Below, in pieces: positions 41,565 through 53,783 of a DNA stretch of 64,000 nucleotides. The position numbers were made by a program, and so were the translations under genes. Below the pieces are notes generated by a model. The model saw nothing but the letters and a program-made list of their open reading frames with translations. It made no database searches and was not told where the DNA came from. Each line of letters starts with the position of its first letter. Position 1 is the first letter of the stretch. The stretch spans positions 1,371,501 to 1,435,500 of the forward strand of contig NC_088310.1 in assembly GCF_910592395.1 (NCBI RefSeq). The letters run 5' to 3'. The stretch comes from Lineus longissimus. Its lineage: Eukaryota > Nemertea > Pilidiophora > Heteronemertea > Lineidae.

Positions 41565-43558
41565 AATTCTGGAAAGGAAAATGATAATTATTAAATCTAT
41601 TCAGAGGAGACTGATAAATGATTTGGCGGTTGAATTCAAGCCAATCACTTGACAACTTTCTTGGCGAATGGTGGTTTTCTTCCATGTTTTACTATGATCT
41701 GAAGTATTACTGATACATTTTCCAAAATAGATCCTTCACTGAAACGGCTTTGCCAGTCTGGGCCAACATGGGTGTTTCGGAACGGCGTCCACTTTTGGTC
41801 CTTTTCAGTTGTGATCATCACTTCAGAACAACCAACAACTTGTAACTACAGAATACTTTATCTCATCTCTGATTCGTGAGGGCACGGTGATAGAAAACGA
41901 TAACTTACCATAAAATGAAGAGCTACCTGTACGAGTCCAAGTCCTTTTTACGATAGATGTGCCATTGGATATGCGGTACTTCGCCGATGACATGTCCATG
42001 AACGAACGCTAGCAATTAGGTGTAATATCCATTCGACTGGTGACATGAGTCCATGACAAAATTCAACCATCACATTAAACAACTAGTAATTCAAAATGTC
42101 AGTCGCTTAGTGTTATTGGCCAAAGACCTCCATTTGCTCACGCAAAACCGTGACCAAGGAAAAAAGTGCCAACATCCAACATCATATTAGTCCATAACAT
42201 GCAATATTAATGGGCGCCACAAAAGGAAACGAGCGTTTATATTCCTACAAACTCTATAACTGATCCTTCTCTAGGTCATTGCCAACGCTTCCAAAAGTTG
42301 CTTCCTTCCCAGAACCAAGTTTCAAGAACCAAGTTTCAATATCACTCCATGGCCTTAGTACAACTTAGTATTCCACGTATTCGGAGGACACAATGGATGT
42401 CTATAGTCGTCAAAACGTTTTTGCCTCGCATTAGAACATCACTTCACTCTCATACAGTCGGTATAGGGAAATATTTGCAATCCTTCATATTATTTGGACA
42501 TGAGTTTAGATATGTTTACCAGTAGCTAACGCACTCATACCTAGTCACGTCTATAAAGCTTATACCAGGTTATTTAATTCTTCGCTACCGAAAGAAAAGG
42601 CTAGACGGGACAATATTCCGGTTCATATATTGTTTGAATATCAGGATTAAGTTTCTTAAAGGAGATTAAATAAGTGATATTCGTTTTACCGTGGGTAAGA
42701 AAATTGCTATGAGAAGTGTAACAACACAGGAGAGAAATTTGTGATTAAAATACACAAGATTACGCTTTCGGTTAGAGCCGTTTTGTAAAAAGCATAACAT
42801 TTTGTATGGGTGGTTTGCAGCGTAGGAAATAAGCCTCTAGATCGCTTAAATAAATCCTTAAGTACTCTCTAAGAGGCCATGTACGTGTGATATATATCGT
42901 GAGAAGGCTGTTTTTTTATTCGGTGACAGCCCGGTTTGGCCAACAATGATTTCACCATAAAGAAATGAAACACCAAAACGTTCCCATGCCGAATGCGGTC
43001 CAAACAATGTTCAGTTATAAAACCTGCGATAGATGGCACTGTAGTCGATCGAAATGGACGGCTGACATGGATGACGCATTTGTCATCATTCTGTTCAGAC
43101 GAATAGCATCCATAAGAAATGTCAAAGTCGTGCTTGAAATAATTTGAGATTTATTAAAAATGCGTCATCAATTCTTTGCACAACGAATGTATATTCAAGA
43201 ATTTACATTAAATAACAAATCAACCTCATCACTGGACATAAACAGCACAATTCATAAAACTGATCAGTTATATGTATATGTAATTGTTGATCTTTGCCAT
43301 TTTGCAGTCGCACATATAGCAAATGTGTGGAAAATATCACAGTCAAAACATGTTTTGCCTGGTTTGACCCCAGTTTGGGGTCAGTTTTCTGACCTCTAGA
43401 ATCATTCACATCCTTTCCTTATCAACAAATAAACCGTCATTCAGTCGATCAAGGCGTGGTTCGCCACTATTCCACACACGCGGTCTCAGAGTCAATTAAC
43501 ACTCCGACAGCCAGTCAGGAGCGGGTTTGGTGAGCACGTGGCCCACCATTCAGTACGG
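41565..43558. other. Intergenic region
   Basis: Upstream DNA of the 753-aa protein gene and the downstream flank of the LRRC74-like gene. A 15-base direct repeat (agaaccaagtttcaa, near 42310) is the only structure noted. No coding exon supported. Confidence 0.45.
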
Positions 43559-46500
43559 TCAGAGCCTCTCAATGCGCTGCCTCTCTCGAATCACCGCCAT
43601 CAGGCCAACTTGCCTGTAGTCCAGTCGCGGCGCAGGATTCTTTTTCTCCTCATTCCGAGCCTTAACTCTTCTCTTGGCTTTCATCTTGACATTCTTAAAC
43701 TCAGTGTTGATGTTCAAGATCTCTCTGAAATACACAAGAAGGAACCACTTTTAAACGTGCAGGATAAAGAGACACAAATCTTACATGAAGGAGATGCTGC
43801 AGCGAGTTCACCGACATCTAGCCCATAGCCAGCGCCAGTCTAATCGACATCATGTAAATGTCGGGACCCGAACGATCTCCACCCCATCCAGCAGGAACGT
43901 CAACTCTTCGTCCGAGCAATGGAAATAGCGTACGCGTGGGCAAAATAGATTGAACCTATAAGCCTCGTTTCGACCACAGGGAGTATCAACGCGTAACTCC
44001 TTGGATAACTTGCATGAGGAATGAGGTGAATAATTGTCGTTTACGCTGGACTATACTATAGATATGGATGCAGAATGACTAAAATGAAAGCTTACGAGAT
44101 GTCGATCTCTCCGTCACCATCTTTGTCCAACATCGCAATGAGATCGTCCATTTGGGATGACGACAGGGGCGTGTCAACATTCTATAGATAGAACAAAGGA
44201 ACAACATCAGAAAGCAATCTTAAACAACCTTGAGTTCAATGGTAAGCGCCTCTCTACAAGCGCGTTCTCTCTCCAAACCTTGGAAGGTTCTTTTAGTTAC
44301 AACAATTACAACGATGCTTGTATTATTCCATTGGCAAAGTTTACCTTCAATCCCTTTACAAATTCATTCCTATCCAAGGCCCCGCTTCCATCCTTGTCCA
44401 AACCTCGGAACAGGTCAACCACACGCAGGTGGTTGGTTTCCATGTGGATCAGCATAATTTCAAGTGGATTGTACAGGTTGAGTTGGAATGGCGCATCATA
44501 GTCCCGATTTTGGCTGCTTGTCACGTGTCCAACCTCGCATTCGAATGACCGCCGTTCTTTAATGGCGTCGACAGAGTCCATGAATTCGTCGGTTACCGTT
44601 ACATCCTGCAAGAAAGACAGGGCGTGTACGGAGGAAAGGATAGACATAAGGTTACATCAAGAATTCATAAAGACTTTATTTTAGGTTACATGAATAAAGT
44701 TCCGCTACGGAACATTTGCAACGAATATGGTAGAGGGTTCTTGAAATTTTTCGTATCGGGATCCCCATTCCTTCAATTGAGCAACCCGTAGATGTCAGCT
44801 ACACTGCAGATAAAAATGTAGAGTCAAAATTCCAAGTCCAAAGACACTAAGGTACAAAGATGCATTCATTACTGTGGACACCTTTCTTAGCCAACGAACT
44901 TGACTAATCATGGTGCATCGGGAAACCGTTTTCTTCACTTACCCGGAGTTCAAATCTTTCCAGGTTGGTCACCTCACTATCTTCAATATCTCTTATCAAA
45001 GCCAGAGCACCCGCCGTCGTCATCGGGTTTGAACTCATCTGAAGAAGCATTGTATTGTTCCTTAGTAGGATTGGAGAAATATAGGTTTGCATTTGACGTG
45101 GATTACCTGCTCGTTCTCTTCTTCAGTTCACCAACTTCGGGAAAGCAACATGTTCTCGATCGTCTTCCCCACAATAAAGCCATGTGATTGTCTGTTTCTT
45201 GCATCTAAATGTTCACCGGGGTTGTAAAATGTGTCATAAATGTCTTGTTGGACCAAGGTTTGGCCGTTCATGCAATCGAAAGTCCATAAATACGCAAAGG
45301 TTAGCAACAAGGGATCACAAACCACTACTGGCATGAACAGAGTTCGATGGACCCCACTATTTCGTGAACACTATTGGTAGGCCCTATATGAACATATCTA
45401 GTTCGATAGACGACTAAAATCGAGATTCAACCTGTTTCGTACCTTTAATACTTTGAGGGCATAGTTAGTTGTGAACATTTTGCCGATCAAACCAGCTGCT
45501 GATATGGGAATTCGATTGTTGCTGAGATCAAGTTCCTCCAAGATGTTGTTGCCTATCAGGAGAGCATCAGCGATGGCGATACTTCCAAACACAGCGAAAC
45601 CATTCTTGTTGAGGTTCAGTTTCTTAAGTTTTTTATTCTCCTGAATAGGAAAAGGAATGCATGAATATGGAGGTTTTGGCACACTACCGGTTCGATGAGG
45701 CAACACTACGGTGTACATATATATCAAGTGGACCGAAATGGCGGCACAAATAATAAACACGGACTTCAAGCAATTCAGGTTCTTAAGTCCGAGATATCAA
45801 CATTTGACTCCGCTACAGATAATGATTGAGCCGGAACGAACACATCTGAAGTCCACCAGTTTCTACGAATGTTCCACCGCATCCCGTACTCCGTGTGCCA
45901 GTGCAAGTGTGACACCCAACGCAATGACCCTTTCTCAGTTCCATCCCCATATTCCACAGTTCATGTGGTGTTGAAATGGATGTTTCAGGAAACTGTAGGA
46001 CACGTCCGAGTCGAGTATTTTCTCTTACCCTCAACCCCTCGCCAATCGCCTCGCATCCTTTCAGCCTGATCTGGTTCCAACTGAGGTCAAGGTCAACAAT
46101 GGACCGGTTTTGCCCGATTGCTGGGCCCAGCGCCATCCCACCTTCCGAGTTGAAGTCATTCTGGCTCAGGTTCAGATACTTCACTGAGTCGTTTTTCTAA
46201 AAAGAGAAATGACAAGGATTGCTGTTGCGAATGAACTAACGTGGTTGTTCCCGACCAACTTCTTCCACCAGTGCTACATTAGCTTCACAATCACTTTATT
46301 TACCAGTTGTGCATCTACATACCTCAATTATTTCAGCTATGAATTTGGCGTCCTTGTCTGAAAAACCATTCGCTGAAAAGATGTAATGAGACCCTATTTA
46401 TCGTTTCACGTGTATATTGATATAAGCCAAGAAGCAAACCTTTGATGTCAACCCCCGACGTCTGACCACCAGTAGGTTCTTATTCTCTTGTAGGAATAAA

Positions 46501-48430
46501 ATTACTTTCACACATGACCATCGGACTGCCGAAGCACTAATGACACAACTAGCCTTGGTCCGCCCTACGACTTTGGATCACATGACCTAATTGCGACGAT
46601 ACATGCAGTTGGCCCACAATAAAATTGATCTCCCAGCCAGATCGAGATTCTCTATCTTCCTATTGGTCAAGAGACCCACCAATGAGATGCGACTTACCAG
46701 CTAAATTAAGATTCTCTATCTTCTTATTGGTCAGAAGGCCCAGTCGAAGAATTTTAGCACCTTTGTTACCGAGACGGTTATTGGAGAGATTCTGAAATGA
46801 AACCAATACTACATGTAGTTCTGTAACAAGTGCCAATACGCGAAATACGCCCATTGGTCCGGAAGGACCCTACCTTCCCCAGGCCAAATACCAAGTGATA
46901 ATTGAATATTTACAGGGAAAATTTAGCGGGTTCTATGTGTTATAATTTCAACATAGTGCACAAATGCCATTTCTGCCAAGTGATAACCTACCAGTTTAGT
47001 GAGCACAAGGTTGTCACGGAGGAGGTCTGAAAAATGGATGATTCCTTCCGGGCCGAGCCAGTTGCCCTCCAGATCTAGCGTTTCGGTTAGATGTTCCACC
47101 TAGAAAACAAAAACAACATAACATGAAAAATAACGTGTGACAGTTCGTGAAAAGCTCGAAAGTCCACGGTAACAACTGAATATTCGGGGACGGAAATGTG
47201 TCGCATCGAATTGGGATTTCGCCAAATGAGGCAGCTTGGTCTGACATGGGGAACATCTACAGACAAGCTGCCAACCGGTCAACTTGGAGACTGAAAATTG
47301 AAGCCTTATTTGCCCTCTAGGCACGAATATGACTAAGTAAGTAAGTAAGGTCTCACATTCCTTAATCACATACCTGTAGTGGTAACGAAAGAGCCTGGGC
47401 CTCCTTCTCCGCCAAGCCCCGATGTCTCATTCTCAGCTCGGGGTTCTCCATGTTCCTGATGTAGTACGAGATGGGTGTCAGGCCATTCTTACTGCACGCT
47501 TTCCGGTAAACAACCTTTCGCTTTCGTTTCTCTGTCGCTGCTTTGAGTGGTGCTGAAATTGGAAACAGCTGCCAGTCATTCAAGAACCCAAACTCTACGT
47601 ACAGTCAAAAAGGTTTCAAAGATAAATATATAATTTTTTTTTAAACTTCGATATGCCATCAGCCTGGAATGCTTCACCCACCTTCAATCTCCAAATCGGT
47701 GTCATAATCACTGTCATCAATATCATCAGATTTCTTGTGAAGTTCCGTGATAAAAGTGCCACCACCTATGGCACCCCCGCTGAACGTGGACTCCACAGAC
47801 TCGGGCCTCCCACTCTCCATCATCTCGAGGAGGGTCTGAACCCTCTCGGGGGGTTTCGGGGAGGTACATATCGTGCTGCCTCGGGGAAGCCTATGCTTGG
47901 ACTCGAAAACAAGGCTGCCCGACCTCCCGCCTGATTTGGAGTTCATCCGGATCGGAGGAAGAACAGGGTTGGACGGCTAGAAAAATAGCACAACCTTAGA
48001 GTAACCAGGCACAAGATAAACGTGAAAGAGGGAGAGGAAAATTTTATATCCATGGAAATAGCACAATAATTACGTATATCCACTCTAGACTTGTGGAACA
48101 TTGAAGAACTGTAAGCGATTTTCTGGCAGAATTCAGCATCACAAGATCAACGATAGTGTGCTGTTTCTTGCCACAGGCAACTGAAACAGGTGTCAGGAAT
48201 GGTCAAAAGGGTTCAGACAGAAGAGGGAGCAAGAAATCCAAAGACGGGACCTCCTTCTTCTACCTTAAACCTTGATTAGATATTTTACAGTCTTTTAACC
48301 CCTTATTGACCCTTCATTCAGCGACCTGCGCTCTAGCGCCCATCACTTTTTTACTCCCACACTATGCTGAGGGTATTTACGAAAGAAACGGTGCATGACA
48401 TACCGGTTCAAATCCACCTTTATACGCCAT
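43559..48430 (-). CDS. LRRC74-like: LRRC74-like leucine-rich repeat protein with C-terminal EF-hands
   Basis: Probable cytosolic scaffold; no catalytic function expected. Minus-strand exons: 48404-48430, 47682-47976, 47374-47552, 46992-47099, 46698-46791, 46323-46372, 46029-46196, 45443-45640, 44943-45038, 44345-44605, 44096-44181 and 43559-43724, giving 575 aa. Exon 1 is MAYKGGFEP. After an acidic N-terminus come about seven ribonuclease-inhibitor-type LRRs (TLDLEGNWLGPEG, NLSNNRLGNKGAKIL, YLNLSQNDFNSEGG, DLDLSWNQIRLKG, KLNLNKNGFAVFG, ELDLSNNRIPISA), roughly residues 168-400. Two canonical EF loops follow, DKDGSGALDRNE and DKDGDGEIDISE; the last codons of the second are split by a phase-2 intron. 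The C-terminus is basic. RI-type LRRs of this type recall LRRC74A/B; the EF pair and exact orthology are less certain. Confidence 0.85.
46631..46678. repeat. Partial copy of an LRR exon in the adjoining intron
   Basis: The block ccagccagatcgagattctc and onwards (to gagaccca) repeats 46695-46742, which spans the splice donor and the end of the LRR exon (attctctatcttcttattgg). It looks like an old tandem duplication of about 64-base period covering a donor site. Confidence 0.75.
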
Positions 48431-49430
48431 AGTTACTGCTTCACTACAGCGGAAGAAAGCCCTATAGTAAACCAGTTATGTATCCTGTATCCAGATTGGA
48501 GACCCATTTTCTACAAGTTCGTAGATTCTTACAATTATTTGTTCCAAAGGCATCTGAGCAGATTACATCCTGTGATAAACCGATACTGAGGTTTCGACCT
48601 GTTGTTTTCTTCACGCCTGCGATGATTGGTACCAAGGATACCAATCAATACGCGAAATCTCCTCTACCACATTATCCACGTGACGGTGACTTATCACCTT
48701 CTCCAAGTTTGGCTAATTGACACAAAGTATGATAAATGTATCCTTCATTCATCATTAACAGTATTGGCTGAAACAAAAGTTATTCTTTGTATATCCAATG
48801 TTGATTTTGCTCTACTCGTATGCCTAGCTGCAGCCAGTCTCTCGTATACACCACCTGCTCGCCTTAGGTCAATGCGTTAGGCTGGCACTGATCTGACATG
48901 ACTAAATCCAATGAAGACATCCCCGGATTTCAGTGAACAACGTCAACCGTTTCAGTAACCTATCATATCACATTGTAAAACTGCCCCCTAGCGTTCTATT
49001 TGTATCAGTTTACCTACCATTCACCGGCTCGGTTTATGTTTTTCTCCTTTTACTAAACTTTTGACGATGCCTGGGACTTCTGTATACATAACATCAGGCT
49101 AAACACGCCCACTTCCAAAACACACGTTTCCAACACACGTCAAGTCAATGGTTTGCTGGAAACTATGGCAACGTCGATTCTTGCTGTCCTTGGGCATAAA
49201 TATCACCACCAAATCGCATCTGCCTCGGAGAAAGATAATCAACAACAGGAGAACACACATTCGAACATCCTCCGAAACATGTATGAAAATCCGATAGTTG
49301 AATGAATATTTTAAACGATTCACAATCACAATACCATCAGGGACAGCAGAATGTATAATCGGCGCTTTGAAATTTATTGTATATTTCAGGGATATCATTT
49401 CCGAAAGCACGGGGCTTCCAGTCGTTCTAT

Positions 49431-49540
49431 CCAATCAGAAGAGTTAGATTTGTCATCCCCGGTGATGGACTAGAGCTCGACCAATCACAACGCGTTTACT
49501 GTAAATTGTTCTTTCCTAAAGCGGCGAATTCAATATAAAT
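49431..49540 (+). promoter_or_regulatory. Promoter-like block: two CCAATCA boxes and a TATA box
   Basis: CCAATCA at 49431-49437 and 49481-49487, then TATAAAT at 49534-49540. Spacing fits a plus-strand start near 49565. No coding exon follows; the first ATG (about 49659) opens only a 15-codon frame. Confidence 0.45.
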
Positions 49541-51039
49541 CTGTTTCCTTCCTCGTTTCATTACTTGCTTGGTAAACGACGCTTGTTTGCCATTTTCTGC
49601 TTTCAATCAACGGCGCCGTTTGCTGAAGGTCTTATTAACCAACATCCGCCGCAAGAAATGAACTGCCACGGTAGAAGAATCAAAGAACTGTCAACAAGGA
49701 ATTAGTGCCTAACTGAGATTATGCCAGAAAATGACTCTCACAGCAGGCTACCAGCAAATATCAATAACAAAGCGACATGACTGTTCTCCAAGGTCATCCC
49801 CACTTTTTGAAATCAAACCGAAGAAATCGACTTTGTCAGGTCAATCAAAGTGTATTCACTTGTAGTTCCTTTTCATTTGTAGTTTCTTAGATGCTGTCGG
49901 ATCGGTAATCAGACGCTGTAGGGTGCTCACCATCCGGCGATGTCGGAAGCTTACTCCTGCACGCCACTGCGGCTCAAATCTTCATGGATTTCCATAACTA
50001 ATACACTCGTACCATAGCCCGTTTCCTCCAGGTTTGAAGCAGAGATATTTCCGCTACGACTGTTTATATCAAGCCATCGTTCTATCAACCAGGCAAGGAG
50101 AAATGAAATCGCTCCGTATTGTCCACCGAAAACTTATGGCCAACGAAAAAAGAAAGGTATATACTTAGGTCTAAACACTTAATTTTCAACCTTCTACGGT
50201 GAAAAAATTGTACGCAATTTATCCAAGAATTTGATCAGAAAACGCTACCACAGGGGAGACGGACGTAGGTCTTTGGTGACTCGCAGTGATTGGTCTCATC
50301 TGGCACAATCGTCGTTCGATTCTAGTGTTGGTCGGGTAATTGGATTTGCGAAGTAAATGCCTTATTTGTATTATTTCTCATCGATTTTGAGCCAAGTGAT
50401 TAAGGTCTCTAATCGTTTAATACTTCAAATAACAACTTTAAGGGTGGCAGTTTGTGTTACGACGATTGTATATCAAGTGACTGTGCAGACATACCCTATA
50501 TACACGTATATAATCATGCATAATGTAATGTGACATTGCGTAACGTACCTGATTACATTTTCCTTCAAGCCGTTGCCCTGTAGTGATGCTTTAAGCAATA
50601 TTCAAAGGAGAGGAAGAATGAGATAGTTGACAAGAAGACAAGGGAGGTTGTATGTCCAATAAGCCTCTATCTTCGCCCCTGTGTAGGTCGATGTGTGACC
50701 ACAAAATGCGGACTATAGAGGGGACAGCCGTGGCTCACCAACGAGGCTCATCGCCTCATCGGATCATCGGCTCAGTGATATACATATAACAATGCTAATC
50801 AAAAGTCGTTAACGCGCTTAGGGGTGAATCCCCGTCACGTTTGCCTTTGTTAAATGCCCTGTTTTGTGGGAAATGACTCTCGATCAGTAAGCACTTAAGG
50901 AGTGCACACAATCAATGCACGAAGGCATGAGTATAAGTCTAGGAATTAACACATGTTTGTAAAATATATATTTTACTTAATTTTCTATAACATCAGAACT
51001 ATTTATCATTCAGAGTCACTGCACAGACCTAGTCAAAGG

Positions 51040-51480
51040 TGAACTGATAGAACAAGAGTAAATTTAGACGGATCCTTCAGTATCCTCGTCAATTGAAGGA
51101 AGGTGTCCCTCATGGAGGCGTCCTTTCCCCAACCTTATTCCCGGTTTTCATTAACGGAATAGTAGCATCTTTTGAGATGTACAGATCAGTGCAACACCCT
51201 CCACGCGGATGATCTGTCTGCCTGGACAACCTGCTCGAACATCCCAGTCGCCACAGGAATACCACAATCGACGATCGGAGGTAGAAGAATGGTCTAAAAG
51301 ATGTGGAGTTGACACATCACGGAACTGTCTTCACGCCATGTACTCGCTCTCAACAACAAAGGAAGAAATAAATCACCATTGCAACTGCCAACCTCCCAGA
51401 GTAGGATCCAGTATTCTTTGGTGGGAATCCGGCCATACAATTGCTCAAAGTTAGATCATACTCAGTCTACGAGAAGAGTC
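51040..51480 (+). mobile_element. Decayed non-LTR retrotransposon reverse transcriptase
   Basis: Frameshifted relic of a LINE reverse transcriptase. Visible family motifs are EGVPHGGVLSPTLF at about 51098-51142 (the usual GVPQGxxLSPxLF), HADDLSAW at about 51202-51225 (the YADD box with His for Tyr) and EVEEWSKRCGV followed by LHAMYSLST near 51280-51355. At least two frame changes and a missing catalytic Tyr show it is dead. No ends, poly(A) tail or target-site duplication identified, and the clade is not assigned. Confidence 0.75.
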
Positions 51481-52160
51481 TCAGAGTGCGACTATCTTCA
51501 AATTGGTACCAAACGCAATGAAAAAACCCACACAATATCAACGTGTTATCAAGCGTTACATTTATTTATTACATGCACGTACTCGATCAACACAGATTAA
51601 CATGTAATCATATCTTCTCTTCGCCCCCTGGTGAACTACACCATGGTTCGCAAGTATAATGTTTTGTGTCCAAATTCCAACTTTCAAATAGGTCCTGGCT
51701 CCGTCAGCCGATTGCGCTGTAGTCTACATCAGCACGACCTTCCTACAACCAGATATAGAAGGCGAGCGAGAGAAACAGGTCCTTAATGTGTTAACTATGA
51801 AGTGGTCACTGACAAGGCAACACATTCAACTGCGATGGCCATGTCCTGGACATTTAGCCTTACTTTCTTTTGTCTGTCCCTTCAGCATGGCAGGTCATCA
51901 CGTAAAACCACTCTATACATGTGTTTCTGTATACCATCAACGACATCTCGCACGGGATGGATCGGGACTGTTCAAAAAGCCTTCTCTTTAAATATGAAGA
52001 TACAAGAATGACCATCTGTGTTGCATTGGCATTCAACGTCAAATTTCTCTGCAGGTCGATGCGAATCTTGCGAAACTAGAAGCATGATAATGAATGAACT
52101 TAGTTGACTACTTTATATGACATAACAGTTGGAAATAATGAAATGAACACTGCATAGTCA

Positions 52161-53783
52161 TTAGAGAAACTTATTTTGTAGTCCGAATGATTGAAAATGA
52201 TCCATATTCCCGAGTGGTGATCTGAACAATCCATCCTGCCTCGGCATCTGTGGGATCCTGGACTCCATACCATGACCCGTCCCAAATCCCTGGCCCATGG
52301 ACCCCTGCATTTGCATTGCTCGATCGTGACCCATTGCAAATCCTTGGCCCATCGACCCCTGCATGTGCATTCCTCGCTCGTTGCTCATTCCGAATCCTTG
52401 GCCCATGGAACCATGTCTTGCCATGACTCGCTCGTCAATCGAATTCCCCATCATACCGAAATTGGACACCCCTGATATCATGCTATCCCGGCCGCGCATG
52501 TGAGACGGGTTCTCCAGGTGAGTCATCATACCACCCTGTCTCCCATCGAGACGTCCCCTATCCCCGGGGTTTCCAAACAGAGATCCCATGGAGTCCATGT
52601 TCATACGCCTGTTCCCGCTGCCGGAAAACGAACCACTCGGATTCATTGACATATTAGAAAACGCAGAATTTGTTGTGGCCAAACTTCCAAACATATCATT
52701 GCTCATCTTAGCAGACGAGCCTTTCTTACTGGATTTTTTCGGCTTTTCCCGCACATGTTTCTTTCCTCGTTTCGAACGAATGCTATCTTGGCGAATTCTC
52801 TCAGGTTCCGCGGAATCCTCACAGCAACTCGAACTTGAACTCGTCCCATCCGCTGACGTAAATTTCTGATTACTAACCCTACGGGAAAACTCCCGACTCA
52901 TTTCCTTTTTGGCCATGGACTGGGTGAACCCCCCAGTCTGCTCATCATGGAAGAGAGCTTGTTGCATCACAGAGTCACTCATATTCATCGACTCCGAGAA
53001 GATCGCTTCTTGAGCTGAACCCCGGAGTGGAAGTAACCTCGCGTTGCGCTGCGTCTCGGCGGATTCCGGGTGCGGAATATTAAATTGTCCAACGGATCGC
53101 CGCTGTGATCTTTCTTTGAGCAACTTCCGCTGCTCTTTGATCCGCTGGATCTTATCCCCGTCATTCCGCTGAGTCTCACGCTGCATCATCTGCTGTATCC
53201 TCTCGGTCATCTCCTCAGATATTTGAGCAGAACTCGAAAAGGCGTCCTCTTCCTTCTCGGCAAAATTAAGCGACGCATGGCTTGAGGAGGGACTTATCGG
53301 CGGCAGGACCTTCTTGGGTGACCAATCCACGTGATGAGTTGGCCTGCCCCCAAAGTGAGGTGATGGCGTACGTGAACTACCGCTTCTTGGTCGGTCATCG
53401 TCACTTGAAAGAGGCGAGAATGGTCTGCCGCCGCGATTATACGAGCTGCTTTCCTGGTGCATATTCGACATGTTGGGCGACGGCATGTTTGGCTTATTCG
53501 GCATGTTCGGAACACTATCTCCTCCACCAATGAGATTCCCGCCGAAGCAGTCGAGGGGTATATTCCAACAAGTCCCGTTTCCACGTTCCCTGATCCTCAG
53601 GAACGGCACAGCAGTGAACTCCAGAGACTTCGGATCAATTCCACAGCTCTCCTGTAGTCTGATGGTTGGTGTGGGCTCCTCTACGGACACCACAGACTCC
53701 ACGTCTGTGCAGTAATTCTCGTGGTCATCTGGCACTTCGTAGAAGCGGCTGCGGTCATGTTGGGTGGACACCGAAACACCCAT
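52161..53783 (-). CDS. Uncharacterised 540-aa protein with Met/Gly/Gln repeats
   Basis: Not recognised. The coding sequence is one exon; an acceptor (attttccag) lies just upstream, so a 5' UTR exon is expected further up. The start MGVSVS fits the N-myristoylation consensus (Gly2, Ser6). Residues 1-90 look folded (SVEEPTPTIRLQES, SLEFTAVPFLRIRERGNG, WNIPLDCFGG). A proline/serine region follows (RTPSPHF, PKKVLPPISP), then a charged helix (MTERIQQMMQRETQR) and a basic nuclear-signal-like stretch (SKRGKKHVREKPKKSSKKG). Near the end there are three copies of a unit of about 20 residues containing GSMGQGF. Membrane tethering by myristate is inference. Confidence 0.75.
   Translation of the reverse strand: MGVSVSTQHDRSRFYEVPDDHENYCTDVESVVSVEEPTPTIRLQESCGIDPKSLEFTAVPFLRIRERGNGTCWNIPLDCFGGNLIGGGDSVPNMPNKPNMPSPNMSNMHQESSSYNRGGRPFSPLSSDDDRPRSGSSRTPSPHFGGRPTHHVDWSPKKVLPPISPSSSHASLNFAEKEEDAFSSSAQISEEMTERIQQMMQRETQRNDGDKIQRIKEQRKLLKERSQRRSVGQFNIPHPESAETQRNARLLPLRGSAQEAIFSESMNMSDSVMQQALFHDEQTGGFTQSMAKKEMSREFSRRVSNQKFTSADGTSSSSSCCEDSAEPERIRQDSIRSKRGKKHVREKPKKSSKKGSSAKMSNDMFGSLATTNSAFSNMSMNPSGSFSGSGNRRMNMDSMGSLFGNPGDRGRLDGRQGGMMTHLENPSHMRGRDSMISGVSNFGMMGNSIDERVMARHGSMGQGFGMSNERGMHMQGSMGQGFAMGHDRAMQMQGSMGQGFGTGHGMESRIPQMPRQDGLFRSPLGNMDHFQSFGLQNKFL
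52270..52430. repeat. Coding tandem repeat (GSMGQGF units)
   Basis: Three diverged copies of about 60-66 bases inside the 540-aa protein, each encoding GSMGQGF and a Met/Arg/His-rich linker. Confidence 0.8.

Larger units (their letters stand above)
48431..52160. other. Gene-poor region with promoter-like block and LINE relic
   Basis: About 3.7 kb without a supported gene. It contains a CCAAT/TATA block (49431-49540) and a decayed reverse transcriptase (51040-51480). Open frames elsewhere show no family features. Confidence 0.5.
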
